Assembly (NCBI RefSeq): GCF_011045115.1
Contig: NZ_JAAKZG010000006.1
Coordinates: 124,001-188,000, forward strand
Direction: 5' to 3'
From: Mesorhizobium zhangyense
GTDB taxonomy: Bacteria; Pseudomonadota; Alphaproteobacteria; Rhizobiales; Rhizobiaceae
DNA length: 64,000 bases
Under the pieces are notes generated by a model. That model did not search any database. It worked only from the letters and a program-made list of their open reading frames with translations, and was not told the DNA's origin. Shown here one piece after another: positions 18,335 to 27,275 of the stretch. The first letter of the stretch is position 1, and every line of letters starts with the position of its first letter. Both the position numbers and the translations under genes were made by a program.

Positions 18335-19273
18335 TTACGGATGCTTCTCGATGAACTGCGCGACATTGTCCTTGGTGGTCAACGTCGCGTCCTGAAGCTG
18401 CTCCGGCTCGACCTTCTCGCCGGCGACCAGCTTGATCGCCGAGTCGACAGCCAAGCGGCCCATGCCTTGTGTCTGCTGCGTGGCGGTGACGTCGAACACG
18501 CCGTCCTTCAGCGCCTTGAGTGCTGCCACGTCGCCGTCGAAGCCTGCAATCCAGACCTTGTGACCGAGATTGGCGACCTTGACCGCCTGTGCCGCGCCGA
18601 GCGCAAGCGCATCGGCCTGGCCGACGACGATCGAGACGTTCGGATGGGACTGCAACAGGTCCTGCGTCAGCTTGAAGCCTTCGTCCTGATGCCAGCCTTC
18701 GCTCCAGAGTTCGCCGACGACCTTGATATCCGGATAGCCTGCGAGCGCTTCGCCGCAGCCCTTGGAGCGGTCGACTTCAGGCGTCGTGCCTTTCTGGCCA
18801 TGGATAATGATCAGCTCGCCCTTGCCGCCGGCCTGCTTGGCGATGTAGTCGCACACGTTCTTGGCCGAAGCGACGCTGTTGGTGGCGATGAAGGTGTCGC
18901 CCGGCGCGCCTGCGGCGTTGCGGTCGACATTGATGACGGGAATGCCGGCAGCCTTGGCCGTCTTGGTCGGGACGGTCGCGGCGGTGGCGCCGGCGGGGAT
19001 GTAGATCAGTGCGTCGATGTTCTGCGTGATCAGGTCCTGCACCTGGCTGACCTGGGTCGCGGAATCGCCCTTGGCGTCGACGGTGACGACCTCCAGGCCC
19101 TTCTCCTTGGCGTAGGCTTCGACCGACTGCTTGATCTGGTTGAAGAAGTCGGCCTGCAGGTTGGCGACGGCGAGGCCGAGCTTCTTGGCTTCGGCGGCCG
19201 AGGCCCCGTGGGCAAGACCGAGCAGCGGAACGATGGCCGCGGCAGCGAGCAGGAATGAACGTTTCGTCAGCAT
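18335..19273 (-). CDS. Sugar ABC transporter substrate-binding protein
   Basis: Periplasmic binding protein of the ribose/galactose (Peripla_BP_4) class, 312 residues from the ATG at 19273, which follows a strong GGAGGAG. The frame is open upstream but that part is not protein-like. A signal peptide ends at about residue 26 (GASAAEA), then KKLGLAVANLQADFF, the first strand-helix of the fold. Alternating lobes follow with DRNAAGAPGD in the hinge region. Middle gene of permease-binding protein-ATPase, read from 20366 to 16808. Ligand is unknown, probably a pentose, polyol or similar. Confidence 0.92.
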   Translation of the reverse strand: MLTKRSFLLAAAAIVPLLGLAHGASAAEAKKLGLAVANLQADFFNQIKQSVEAYAKEKGLEVVTVDAKGDSATQVSQVQDLITQNIDALIYIPAGATAATVPTKTAKAAGIPVINVDRNAAGAPGDTFIATNSVASAKNVCDYIAKQAGGKGELIIIHGQKGTTPEVDRSKGCGEALAGYPDIKVVGELWSEGWHQDEGFKLTQDLLQSHPNVSIVVGQADALALGAAQAVKVANLGHKVWIAGFDGDVAALKALKDGVFDVTATQQTQGMGRLAVDSAIKLVAGEKVEPEQLQDATLTTKDNVAQFIEKHP

Positions 19274-19349
19274 GTATTTCTCCTCCGTTGAACTTGATAG
19301 ATTTCGAGTGTCAGTAAAGTCCGATTCCGACGGGCGAGCCCGGCTGGAA

Positions 19350-20366
19350 TTATTTGGCCCGGCGCCTCCACGTATCGGCTGCGACGGCCAGCGCGATGAC
19401 GACGCCGATAACGATCTGCTGGATGAAGGGCGACACGCCGAGCAGGTTGAGCCCGTTGCGCAGCACGCCGATGATGAGGACGCCGATGGCCGTTCCGCCG
19501 ATCGAGCCGACGCCGCCGCTGAGGCTGGCGCCGCCGATGACAACGGCGGCGATGGTGTCGAGTTCATAGCCGAAGCCGGAACTCGGCTGAACCGAATCGA
19601 GCCGAGCGGCAAGCACCACACCGGCAAGAGCCGCCAGCACGCCGCAGACGGCATAGACCCAGTTGGTCAGCCGGTTGACCGGAATGCCGGACAGCCGCGC
19701 CACTTCCGGGCTGCCGCCGATGGCGTAGAGATTGCGGCCGGTGGCGCGGTAATTGAGGAAGATCGCGAAGATCACGCCAAGCACGATCATGACGCCGACC
19801 GTCACCGAGATGAAGCCGAAATGACGGACGATGGACAGGTTGGTGAACCAGTCAGGGAACCCGACGATCTGCGAGCCGTCGGTGATGATGTTGGCGAGGC
19901 CGCGCGCCACCGACATCATGGCGAGCGTGGCGATAAATGGCGGCAGCTTGGCTACCGTCACCAGCAGGCCGGACACCAGCCCGCAGAGGCCGCCGACGAG
20001 CAAGGCCGCGGCGATGCCGGCCGGGATCGGCAGACCGAGATAGTCGGGGTTTACGACGTAGCCGAGGACCATCGCGCCAAGCGCCAGAATGGAGCCGACC
20101 GACAGGTCAATGCCGCCGATCAGGATCACCAGCGTCATGCCGATCGCCATGATGCCGAGAACGGTGATCTGGTCGAGCACGTTCAGGATGTTGCGGACGG
20201 TCAGGAAGGTATCGGTGGAAACCGACAGCACCAGGCACAGTAGAATAAGGCCGATAAGCGGACCCTTGGCACCGGCGAAAAGCGCAGCAAACAGCGGCTT
20301 CAGGCCACCTGCACGCGGCTCTCCAGCCGAGACGGAAAGATCGGCGCTGCCGGGTTTGGAACTCAT
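19350..20366 (-). CDS. Sugar ABC transporter permease (RbsC-like)
   Basis: A 338-residue inner-membrane permease of the branched-chain/ribose type, with about eight to ten hydrophobic segments and the family patterns GGIDLSVGSILALGAMV and GGASLSGGVGSIGGT. The ATG at 20366 is preceded by a purine-rich stretch; the longer frame begins with a TTG. First gene of the operon permease-binding protein-ATPase-SDR-SDR. It is divergent from the SorC regulator, with an AT-rich region between that carries inverted TGAACA half-sites. Confidence 0.92.
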   Translation of the reverse strand: MSSKPGSADLSVSAGEPRAGGLKPLFAALFAGAKGPLIGLILLCLVLSVSTDTFLTVRNILNVLDQITVLGIMAIGMTLVILIGGIDLSVGSILALGAMVLGYVVNPDYLGLPIPAGIAAALLVGGLCGLVSGLLVTVAKLPPFIATLAMMSVARGLANIITDGSQIVGFPDWFTNLSIVRHFGFISVTVGVMIVLGVIFAIFLNYRATGRNLYAIGGSPEVARLSGIPVNRLTNWVYAVCGVLAALAGVVLAARLDSVQPSSGFGYELDTIAAVVIGGASLSGGVGSIGGTAIGVLIIGVLRNGLNLLGVSPFIQQIVIGVVIALAVAADTWRRRAK

Positions 20367-20445
20367 CGGCACACCGTCCCTGCGCAATGCGCGGACGCCA
20401 GCCGCAACGACGTGCGTTCAAAAGCCAAGTTACACCTCCCTAGGA

Positions 20446-20483
20446 TGAACATTTTAACTTTGCTTTGTAATTTTGTTCAAAGT
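20446..20483. promoter_or_regulatory. Candidate SorC-family operator in the divergent region
   Basis: Two nested inverted repeats in an AT-rich stretch: TGAACA (20446-20451) with TGTTCA (20474-20479), and ACTTTG (20457-20462) with CAAAGT (20478-20483). It lies 80 bp upstream of the permease ATG and between the divergent transporter operon and SorC gene. The same half-site TTTGAACA recurs upstream of the second operon at 24466. Binding by the SorC protein is inferred. Confidence 0.45.
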
Positions 20484-20646
20484 AACTTCCGACTGAACGG
20501 ATTGTCAAGAGGTAGCTTGGAAAGCGGCGAATGAAAGACATGGCTTACAGAGCGCTTCCGATAATGGGGTTTCGTGACACGCGAAAACTGGCATTATGAA
20601 TGGTATCGGGTTCGGACGTATCCGACAGGGAAGGAATAGAAGCACG

Positions 20647-21609
20647 ATGGCCAATGCAGACAATGACAGCACCGCGCGCTTTCCCGACGCCGAACTCAAG
20701 GCGCGCGCGGCCTGGCATTACTATGTCGAGGGCCTGACCCAGGAGAAGATATCCGAACTGCTGGGAATAGGCCGGATCAAGGTGCACCGCATCCTTGCCG
20801 CCGCCCGTGAGGAAGGCGTGGTCCAGTTCCGCATCAGCGACACCGTGGTCGATTGCGTGGTTCTGGAGCAGAAGCTGAAAGAGCGTTTCGGCCTTGGCCA
20901 GGCGATCGTGGTGCCGGCGGCAGCCGACAGCCGCAACAGCCCGATGATGATCGGCCATGCCGCAGCCGCCTATATCGGCGACAATGTGAATGCCGGCGAT
21001 GTCATCGCGCTCGGCTGGGGGCGAACGCTGAAATTCGCCATCAACCAGCTGCCGCATCGCCAGATCAGCCGGACGACGGTCGTCTCCATGCTTGGCGGGC
21101 TGACGCATGCGCAGCCTTTGAACCCGACCGAAAGTGCCTGGGATTTCGCCGAGAAGATCGGCGCGGAATGCTATCTGCTGCCGGTTCCCGTCTATGCCGA
21201 CAAGCCGGAGCAGCGCGACGCGTTCATGAGCCAGCGCAGCGTTCAGGACGTGGTTTTCCGGGCGCGGCGGGCCAATATCGCGCTGCTCAGCGTCGGTTCA
21301 TTCTCGCTGGACAGCCCGATCGCCAATTACGGCTTCATCAAGCCGAGCGAACTGGAAGAGCTGAAGGCGCTGGGAGCAGTCGGCGACATTTTGTGCCATT
21401 TCGTCGACGCGACAGGCAAGACCATCGACCACGACGTAAACCACCGTGTCTGCGCCTTCCCGATGGACGAACTGGCGGACATCCCGAACACCATCCTGGT
21501 TTCGGGCGGTCGCGAAAAGGTCGCGGTGATGAATGCGATGCTGGCGCGCACCAAAGTTTCGGTGCTGATCACCGACGAAGAGGCGGCCAAGGGGCTACTG
21601 GGGCTTTAA
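20647..21609 (+). CDS. SorC-family sugar-binding transcriptional regulator
   Basis: A 320-residue regulator with an N-terminal helix-turn-helix (AAWHYYVEGLTQEKISELLG then GRIKVHRILAAAREEG) and the C-terminal sugar-phosphate-binding domain of the SorC/DeoR-like group. The ATG at 20647 gives the usual family length and has a GGAAGGA upstream, although at long spacing; an earlier ATG at 20596 has none. It is divergent from the ABC transporter operon and overlaps the stop of the convergent FGGY kinase by 15 bp. It probably responds to a phosphorylated intermediate made by that kinase. Confidence 0.88.
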   Translation: MANADNDSTARFPDAELKARAAWHYYVEGLTQEKISELLGIGRIKVHRILAAAREEGVVQFRISDTVVDCVVLEQKLKERFGLGQAIVVPAAADSRNSPMMIGHAAAAYIGDNVNAGDVIALGWGRTLKFAINQLPHRQISRTTVVSMLGGLTHAQPLNPTESAWDFAEKIGAECYLLPVPVYADKPEQRDAFMSQRSVQDVVFRARRANIALLSVGSFSLDSPIANYGFIKPSELEELKALGAVGDILCHFVDATGKTIDHDVNHRVCAFPMDELADIPNTILVSGGREKVAVMNAMLARTKVSVLITDEEAAKGLLGL

Positions 21610-23091
21610 GGCATCCAGCCTGGCATGGATGTCACGCGTCGCGTGATAGAGATCTCGGTAGATCTCCTTGCGGACCGCATAATTCACCGATAGTTCCGCG
21701 ACCGGATCGACGCGATTGTCCGGTTGGGCAGTCATTGCCCTGCTTGCGTCCTCAACAGAGGGAAACCAGCCCGCCGCATAGGCCGCAAGCATGCCGGCAC
21801 CGAGGGCTGCGGCCTCGTTGACCGGTGAAACCGACAGCGGCCGCTCGAGCACGCTCGCCATGATCTGCATCAGCAGGCGCGAATTGGTGCCGCCGCCGGC
21901 CGCGATCATCGATTGCGACTTGTGGCCGATGCTGGTTTCCATGGCTTCGGTGGCGATCGCCTGCTCGAAGCCGATGCCTTCCAGAACCGCCCGAAACAGA
22001 TGCGCCGGCTTATGATCAAGTGACAGGCCGACGATGGAACCGCGCGCCGCGCCATCCCAATAGGGGCTCATGACGCCCGCCCAATAGGGCATGACGAGCA
22101 GGCCGTCGCTGCCAGGCAAAATGTCCTTTGCCAGCACTTCCAGCGCCGGAGCTGAATCCGCGCCGGTCGTCCTGACGATCCAGTCGACGAGTTGCATTCC
22201 AGAGCGCAACACAGTTTCGAGCATGAAGCCGGAGCCGGTTGGCGATGCCAGCGTGCGGAAGCCTTCCGACGTCCGATAATCTCGCGAATAGGCGCCGCTG
22301 ACGACGCCGGAACCCAGCGAAAGGTAGGTCTTTCCCGCCTCGACCACGCCCATGCCGAGGCCCATGGCCTGGCCGTCGCCGGCTCCGGCGACTATTGGCA
22401 ATCCCGCCTTCAGGCCGGTGAGTTTGGCGACTTCGGCTGTCAGACCGCCACATACTTCGCCCGGCGCAATGATTTCGGGAAGCTGATCGAGCCTTAAGCC
22501 CGCGGCCTCGACCAAGGTCGGGTGCCAGGTCGATGTTTCGAGCGAGAGCAGGCCCAGCGGATCGGCGCTTGGCGTGCTGGTGGCGAGCCTGCCGGTCAGA
22601 CGGTGCATCAGGAAGCCGTTCACATCGACGACCGCACGCGCCTTGCGCACCGCTTCCGGCCTGTGTTCGGAAAGCCATGCGATGGCGTAGAACGCCGGCG
22701 TCGGATCCGGCGGCTTGCCGCTCCATGCCGTGATGGTGTCGCGTCCGAGTTCTTTCGACAGCCGCGCTACCTGCGGGCGGGCGCGCTCGTCCAGCCAGAG
22801 AATGGCAGGGTTGAGCGCCTTGCCCGCACCATCGATGAGCGTGAAGGTTTCACGCTGATGGGCGATCGACAACGCGGCAAAGCGCGAAGGATCGATGCGA
22901 CCTGCAAGCTCTTTGAGAGCCTGCACGAGGGCTGACCACCAGTCTTCAGGATCCTGCTCGAAATGACCGGGCAGCGGATTGGAAAGCGGGTAGGCAACGC
23001 GCGACTGCGCCAATTCGCGACCGTCGCGAGTGAAGGCAATCGCCTTCACCGCGGTGGTCGACGCATCGATACCGATTACGACATCGGACAT
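21595..23091 (-). CDS. FGGY-family carbohydrate kinase (xylulokinase-like)
   Basis: A 498-residue sugar kinase with the FGGY fold: IGIDASTTAVKA at the N-terminus (phosphate-1 motif), HQRETFTLID, GAGDGQAMGLGMG around residue 240, and AAGGGTNSRLLMQ near residue 400. It most resembles xylulokinases, but substrate specificity in this family changes easily. Its ATG is 7 bp after the stop of the COG4091-type oxidoreductase, so the two form an operon read from 24424. It converges on the SorC gene, overlapping it by 15 bp. It likely phosphorylates the ketose produced by the SDRs. Confidence 0.88.
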   Translation of the reverse strand: MSDVVIGIDASTTAVKAIAFTRDGRELAQSRVAYPLSNPLPGHFEQDPEDWWSALVQALKELAGRIDPSRFAALSIAHQRETFTLIDGAGKALNPAILWLDERARPQVARLSKELGRDTITAWSGKPPDPTPAFYAIAWLSEHRPEAVRKARAVVDVNGFLMHRLTGRLATSTPSADPLGLLSLETSTWHPTLVEAAGLRLDQLPEIIAPGEVCGGLTAEVAKLTGLKAGLPIVAGAGDGQAMGLGMGVVEAGKTYLSLGSGVVSGAYSRDYRTSEGFRTLASPTGSGFMLETVLRSGMQLVDWIVRTTGADSAPALEVLAKDILPGSDGLLVMPYWAGVMSPYWDGAARGSIVGLSLDHKPAHLFRAVLEGIGFEQAIATEAMETSIGHKSQSMIAAGGGTNSRLLMQIMASVLERPLSVSPVNEAAALGAGMLAAYAAGWFPSVEDASRAMTAQPDNRVDPVAELSVNYAVRKEIYRDLYHATRDIHARLDALKPQ

Positions 23092-23098
23092 AAGGTTC

Positions 23099-24424
23099 TC
23101 AGGCGACGGCGCTGGTCACAAACCGACCGTCCGACTGATCGAGACGGCGGCGAATCTGGGTTACCACCATCGAGTCGTCAGGTACACAGTTGTCGTAGGT
23201 CAGGAACTCGCCGACCTTGAGCGGCTTGACCACCTTGGCGCGTTCGGCAAGGCCGAGCGGCAGCGCGCCCTTCTTGCGCGCGTCTTCCCAGGTCATGGCA
23301 AAACCGCGGTAGTCCGTCTCGCCGATCATGCCGAGCGACTGGCCGACGCCGAGGTCGCGCTTGGCGACGGCAACGGCTTCCGCCACCGGATGATCCAGCG
23401 GCTCCATGTCGGCCCGCTTGTAGATAACGGCGCGGGCTGCCGACAGCGGCACTTCAAGGCTGGTGAGGTGATAGGGCCGGAAAATGGTGAAATACGGACC
23501 CTTGCCGACCTTCAGGTCGATCATGCGCTCCAGCACGCGGGGATGCTTGGTCTCGATGACGCAGAACACGCCGGGCGCGACGCCCTTGCCGATGGAGTAA
23601 TCGACGACGCCCTTGCGGTTCAGCAAACCGCCGTCTTCCTTCGGGCAGAGCACGTCGGCAAGCTGCTCCAGCGTCGCCGTCGGGCCATGCATGCCGGGAA
23701 CGTCGGGCACGAGGCCGGTGGCATTGGCGATGGCGACCATTTCGATGGCGGTCTTGGAACCATCGACGAACTCGACCAGCATGCGCGCATTCATCTTGCG
23801 CTCAGCTGCTTCCTTTTCGTAATCGGCCGGCATGGCGTCGATCTTGAGGGGGTTGTTCTTGCCCTTGCCGGCAGCGACGATGCCGAAGCCGAGGCTCTTG
23901 GCGAAGCCGATGATTTCCAGCGTGCAGGCAGGCTCGTCGCCGGCGGCACCCGTATAAACGACGCCGGCCTTGCGGGCCTCTTCCTTGAGGAAGCGGCCGA
24001 TGGTGATGTCGGCCTCGACATTGAGCATGACGATGTGCTTGCCGTTCTTCATCACTTCGAGCGCAAACAGCGTGCCGATGTTGGGATTGCCGGTGGCGTC
24101 GATGATGACGTCGATGCGGCCTGCCGCGGCCAGCGCATGGAGATCTTCGGTAATCGCCACCTTACCGGCCTCGATGACGCGGTCGATATCCGAGGCGGAA
24201 CTGGCCTGCACGATATCGGAGCGGTCGTGGCCGGCCAGAAGTGCGGCATCGATGGCCGACTGAGGCCTGACTTCGGAGATCGCGCCAATGCGTAGACCCG
24301 GCATGAGCGCTACCTGCACGACGATGTCCGTGCCCATCTGCCCGGCCCCGGCAAGACCGATGGTGATAGGCCCCTGCCGCTCGGCGCGATCAAGAAGCTC
24401 TGCAGCGAACTGCGGATTAGACAT
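23099..24424 (-). CDS. COG4091-type oxidoreductase (homoserine dehydrogenase-like with SAF domain)
   Basis: A 441-residue protein with a Rossmann NAD(P) site near residue 23 (IGLAGAGQMGTDIV), then a homoserine-dehydrogenase-like middle with DATGNPNIG, and a C-terminal SAF-like part (about residues 350-430, GEFLTYDNCVPDDS). This matches the family I know as COG4091, predicted homoserine dehydrogenase-like proteins, often found next to sugar kinases and without a settled function. It heads the operon with the FGGY kinase. Action on a sugar acid or branched intermediate is possible; I cannot say more. Confidence 0.8.
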   Translation of the reverse strand: MSNPQFAAELLDRAERQGPITIGLAGAGQMGTDIVVQVALMPGLRIGAISEVRPQSAIDAALLAGHDRSDIVQASSASDIDRVIEAGKVAITEDLHALAAAGRIDVIIDATGNPNIGTLFALEVMKNGKHIVMLNVEADITIGRFLKEEARKAGVVYTGAAGDEPACTLEIIGFAKSLGFGIVAAGKGKNNPLKIDAMPADYEKEAAERKMNARMLVEFVDGSKTAIEMVAIANATGLVPDVPGMHGPTATLEQLADVLCPKEDGGLLNRKGVVDYSIGKGVAPGVFCVIETKHPRVLERMIDLKVGKGPYFTIFRPYHLTSLEVPLSAARAVIYKRADMEPLDHPVAEAVAVAKRDLGVGQSLGMIGETDYRGFAMTWEDARKKGALPLGLAERAKVVKPLKVGEFLTYDNCVPDDSMVVTQIRRRLDQSDGRFVTSAVA

Positions 24425-24465
24425 TGTCCGGTCCTCCCGTGCATTGGTATTCAGGTGTCAAAGCG

Positions 24466-24476
24466 TTTGAACATTT
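24466..24476. promoter_or_regulatory. Candidate SorC half-site upstream of the kinase operon
   Basis: TTTGAACATTT lies 42 bp before the ATG of the COG4091 gene. TTTGAACA is also present, inverted, at 20474-20481, and TGAACATTT occurs at 20446-20454 in front of the ABC operon. The shared sequence links the two operons to one regulator. Short motif, so moderate to low confidence. Confidence 0.4.
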
Positions 24477-24579
24477 CTATTTCTCAATGAAAAATATTTC
24501 AATACCGAAAATCACAAAATACTGCAGGCCCTTCGCTGGACGAGATGTCGGGATGGAAGAATCGAGAAGGAATGCGTTC

Positions 24580-25947
24580 TCACGCAATGCGTGAGCGCCA
24601 AGCCTCGGCATAGGATGCCAAGAGATCGCCATTTGACGGTCGGCGTTGAGCGATATTGCTGCACGCGCGTCCTGAAAAGGCCAGCTCGGCGGCACCAAGG
24701 CTGGTGCCGGTGGCGTTGGTGGCGCTGACGAATACCGGCCGTCCGGTCGCGGCACCGAGCATGTCGAGAAAAAGCCGATTGTCGGCGAAGCCGCCTTCGA
24801 CGATCGTCTCGCCGAGAGCGCCGATCAGGTCGAGGCAGGTCGCGGTCATCAGGGCAAGATAGAACGAAACGATGGCGGAGCGCTCGCCGGCCTTGAGGTC
24901 GCTCGGCACGATCCATTCAGCTGCTCGCTGCGGGAACGGACCGGAGCCCTGCTGGACCGAAGGCAGGAGCATGAGTTTTTCGGCGAGGACGCGAGCGATG
25001 TCCTCGTCGGACACCGGCGCAACATCGTTTCCGATAAGCAGCTCATATTCGCGTCCGCCCATGAAGCGCGCCGACGGAACTGGGTCGCCAAGTGCGTTGA
25101 CGTTGACCAGCGTATCGCGCGCCGGGTCAAGGTCGCGCACCGCTCCGCCGACCGCCATTGCCACGACCCATGTGCCGGTCGAAACGACTGCGAAAGGTGG
25201 CTTGCGGTGGAGAACATGCGGCAGCAGCGAGGCGTTGGAATCGTGGATGCCGCAATGGACCGACGTTCGCGGCGAAAGCCCGGTTCGCGCCGCGATCTCG
25301 GGAAGGATTGACCCAAGCCGGTCGCTTGCGGATCGCAGCGGTGGCATGAGGTCGCGCCAGCCCAGGCGGTCCACCATTGTCGAGAAATCGCGCCTGGCCG
25401 GATTCCAGAGATCGGTGTGGCAACCCAGTGAGGTGACCTCGGTCGCAAGAACACCTGTCAGACGGAAAGCCCAATATTGCGGATAGGGAAGGATCGCGCG
25501 GACGGCGGAAAACTGCTTCGGGAAGGTCTTCGACTGCCAAAAAATCTGAGCGCCGAGATTGAGACCGCCGGGAAGGCGAGGCGTGCCGCTTTCCGCAAAA
25601 GGCGGGCGGACGGCGGCGTAGTCGTCGGCGAGGTCATCAGGACCATCATGCTCGTAATCGAGGATTGGCAAAGCGAGTTCGCCGCGCTCGTCGAGCAATG
25701 CAGCCGTCGCGCCATGCGTGGTCACCGAAATGGCGTCTATCGCGTGCCTGCGCGCAAGCTCGGAGAGGCTGGCTATGATGAAATCCCAGAGCCGCTCCGT
25801 GTCATGATGCGGATAGAGTCCGTCATTCGACACGCGATTTGGCATCTTGCGAACGTCGATCTCGGCCATGGCGTCGAGATCAACAACCACCACCTTGGCG
25901 TTGGTCTTGCCTATATCGATGACGGCGACGTGGCGCGGTTCGGCCAT
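24580..25947 (-). CDS. rhaK: L-rhamnulose kinase of the rhizobial RhaK type
   Basis: A 455-residue FGGY-superfamily kinase starting AVIDIGKTNAKVVVV (phosphate-1 motif). It is the last gene of the rhaRSTPQUK operon, 3 bp after rhaU. In Rhizobium leguminosarum the matching kinase phosphorylates rhamnulose (or rhamnose) and is also needed for ABC-mediated rhamnose uptake; that is established there and applied here by synteny. Internal landmarks are GIHDSNASLLPH near residue 230 and VEGGFADNRLFLD near residue 390. It is distinct from enteric RhaB. Confidence 0.9.
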   Translation of the reverse strand: MAEPRHVAVIDIGKTNAKVVVVDLDAMAEIDVRKMPNRVSNDGLYPHHDTERLWDFIIASLSELARRHAIDAISVTTHGATAALLDERGELALPILDYEHDGPDDLADDYAAVRPPFAESGTPRLPGGLNLGAQIFWQSKTFPKQFSAVRAILPYPQYWAFRLTGVLATEVTSLGCHTDLWNPARRDFSTMVDRLGWRDLMPPLRSASDRLGSILPEIAARTGLSPRTSVHCGIHDSNASLLPHVLHRKPPFAVVSTGTWVVAMAVGGAVRDLDPARDTLVNVNALGDPVPSARFMGGREYELLIGNDVAPVSDEDIARVLAEKLMLLPSVQQGSGPFPQRAAEWIVPSDLKAGERSAIVSFYLALMTATCLDLIGALGETIVEGGFADNRLFLDMLGAATGRPVFVSATNATGTSLGAAELAFSGRACSNIAQRRPSNGDLLASYAEAWRSRIA

Positions 25948-25950
25948 CGC

Positions 25951-26268
25951 TCAATCCATGCGAAAAACGGTTTCGAGCGGCACCGCGACCGGTTCGTTAT
26001 CCGGCTTCGTTTCCATGATGTCGGCCATGTGCGCCCACCAGCGTTTCATCACCGGGTGGTTCGGCAGGTCGGCCATGCCGTGATCCTGCCTGCGCCACAG
26101 CACGCCGAACAAAATGTTGGTCTCCTCGTCCAGATGGATCGAATAATCGGAAACGCCGGCGTCCTTCAAAAGCGCCGTCAGTTCTGGCCAGATCACGTCG
26201 TGCCGCCTTTTGTATTCGGCCTTCATACCGGGATTGAGCTTCATGCGAAACGCGTATTTTTCGGCCAT
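25951..26268 (-). CDS. rhaU: L-rhamnose mutarotase
   Basis: A 105-residue enzyme interconverting alpha and beta anomers of L-rhamnose. The sequence [20 protein letters not shown] at the start, then [20 protein letters not shown], and the WWAHMADIM region are those of the RhaM/RhaU family, and length matches the E. coli protein. The start is set by the overlap TGATG with the rhaQ stop at 26268, although the frame stays open far upstream. It is followed 3 bp later by rhaK. Known from R. leguminosarum as RhaU. Confidence 0.95.
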   Translation of the reverse strand: MAEKYAFRMKLNPGMKAEYKRRHDVIWPELTALLKDAGVSDYSIHLDEETNILFGVLWRRQDHGMADLPNHPVMKRWWAHMADIMETKPDNEPVAVPLETVFRMD

Positions 26269-27275
26269 CAGGCAGGGCGCTCCTTCATGAGACGCCGCCA
26301 GACGATCGGCAGCGCGATGACCAGAATGAGCAGCAGGCCGATGAAGATCGACATGACGATGCCGGGAACGTTGAGCAGGCCGAGGCCGAAGGTGACCAGC
26401 CCCATGATGAGGGCGGCCAAAACCACGCCCGGAATGCTGCCGGCGCCGCCAAGAATGCTGACGCCGCCGAGCACGACCATGGTGATGACTTCGAGTTCGT
26501 AGCCCTGCGCAATCGACGGGCGCGTGGAGCCAAGCCGCGAGGTGATCAGCACGGCAGCGATGCCTGACATCAGTCCGGTGAGGCAGAACAGGATGAACTT
26601 TATGCGCTCGACCCTGACGCCGGAAAACTGCGCCGCGACCGGGTTGTTGCCGATGGCGAAGACGCGCCGCCCGAAGCTGGTTCGATGGAGGATGACGTAA
26701 TAGATGACCGCCGCGCCCAGAAACAGCACCAGCTCGAACGACACCACCCACCAGACATAGCCCTGGCCGAAAAAAGCAAAGCTTTCGGGATAACCCTTGT
26801 AGGCTTGGTCGCCGAGAATGATGAAGGCGACGCCGCGAAACAGGCTCATCGTGCCGATGGTGACGACGATGGACGGCAGGCCGAGCCGGGTGACAAGCAG
26901 GCCGTTGAATGCGCCGCAGGCAAGCCCGACGCCGATGCCGATGGCGACGAGACCCGATGTGCCGACACCGAATTGCACGGCCATGCCCATCATGGTCGAG
27001 GCGAGCGCGATAATGGCGGCGACCGACAGGTCGATCTCGCCCGAGATGATCAGCAATGCCATTGCCAGCGCGATCAGCGCCTTTTCGGTGAAGTTGAAGG
27101 TCAGGTCGGACAGCGACCAGGCGTCGAGAAAATAAGGCGAGGCAAAGCTGTTGACGGCGAAGATTGAAATGGCGACCGCGATCAGCAGCGCCTCCCAACT
27201 GAACACCGCCGAACGCAGCGGCCTGTCGAGCCGGTCGGGGATATGGCGTCCGTGCGGGGTTTCGGTCGCACTCAT
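26268..27275 (-). CDS. rhaQ: Rhamnose ABC transporter permease RhaQ
   Basis: A 335-residue ribose-type permease with about nine hydrophobic segments, [19 protein letters not shown] and [15 protein letters not shown] as family motifs. It pairs with RhaP to form the membrane channel of the rhamnose importer. ATGA overlap with rhaP upstream and a TGATG overlap with rhaU downstream show tight translational coupling. Naming follows the R. leguminosarum order rhaS-T-P-Q-U-K; P and Q could be swapped only by convention. Confidence 0.92.
   Translation of the reverse strand: MSATETPHGRHIPDRLDRPLRSAVFSWEALLIAVAISIFAVNSFASPYFLDAWSLSDLTFNFTEKALIALAMALLIISGEIDLSVAAIIALASTMMGMAVQFGVGTSGLVAIGIGVGLACGAFNGLLVTRLGLPSIVVTIGTMSLFRGVAFIILGDQAYKGYPESFAFFGQGYVWWVVSFELVLFLGAAVIYYVILHRTSFGRRVFAIGNNPVAAQFSGVRVERIKFILFCLTGLMSGIAAVLITSRLGSTRPSIAQGYELEVITMVVLGGVSILGGAGSIPGVVLAALIMGLVTFGLGLLNVPGIVMSIFIGLLLILVIALPIVWRRLMKERPA

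Noticed and set aside
16115-19258. Open frame of over 1000 codons on the plus strand
   Set aside because: It runs antisense to the sugar ABC ATPase and binding-protein genes and the SDR. Its His/Asp/Arg-rich translation is that of an antisense shadow in GC-rich DNA.
15060-24424. Possible Lsr-type autoinducer-2 system (SorC regulator, FGGY kinase, ribose-type importer)
   Set aside because: The kinase is xylulokinase-like, there is no LsrF/LsrG-type enzyme, and the two SDRs plus the COG4091 protein point to sugar or polyol use.
24580-25947. Enteric-type rhaB rhamnulokinase
   Set aside because: Position in rhaRSTPQUK and sequence character fit the rhizobial RhaK group.
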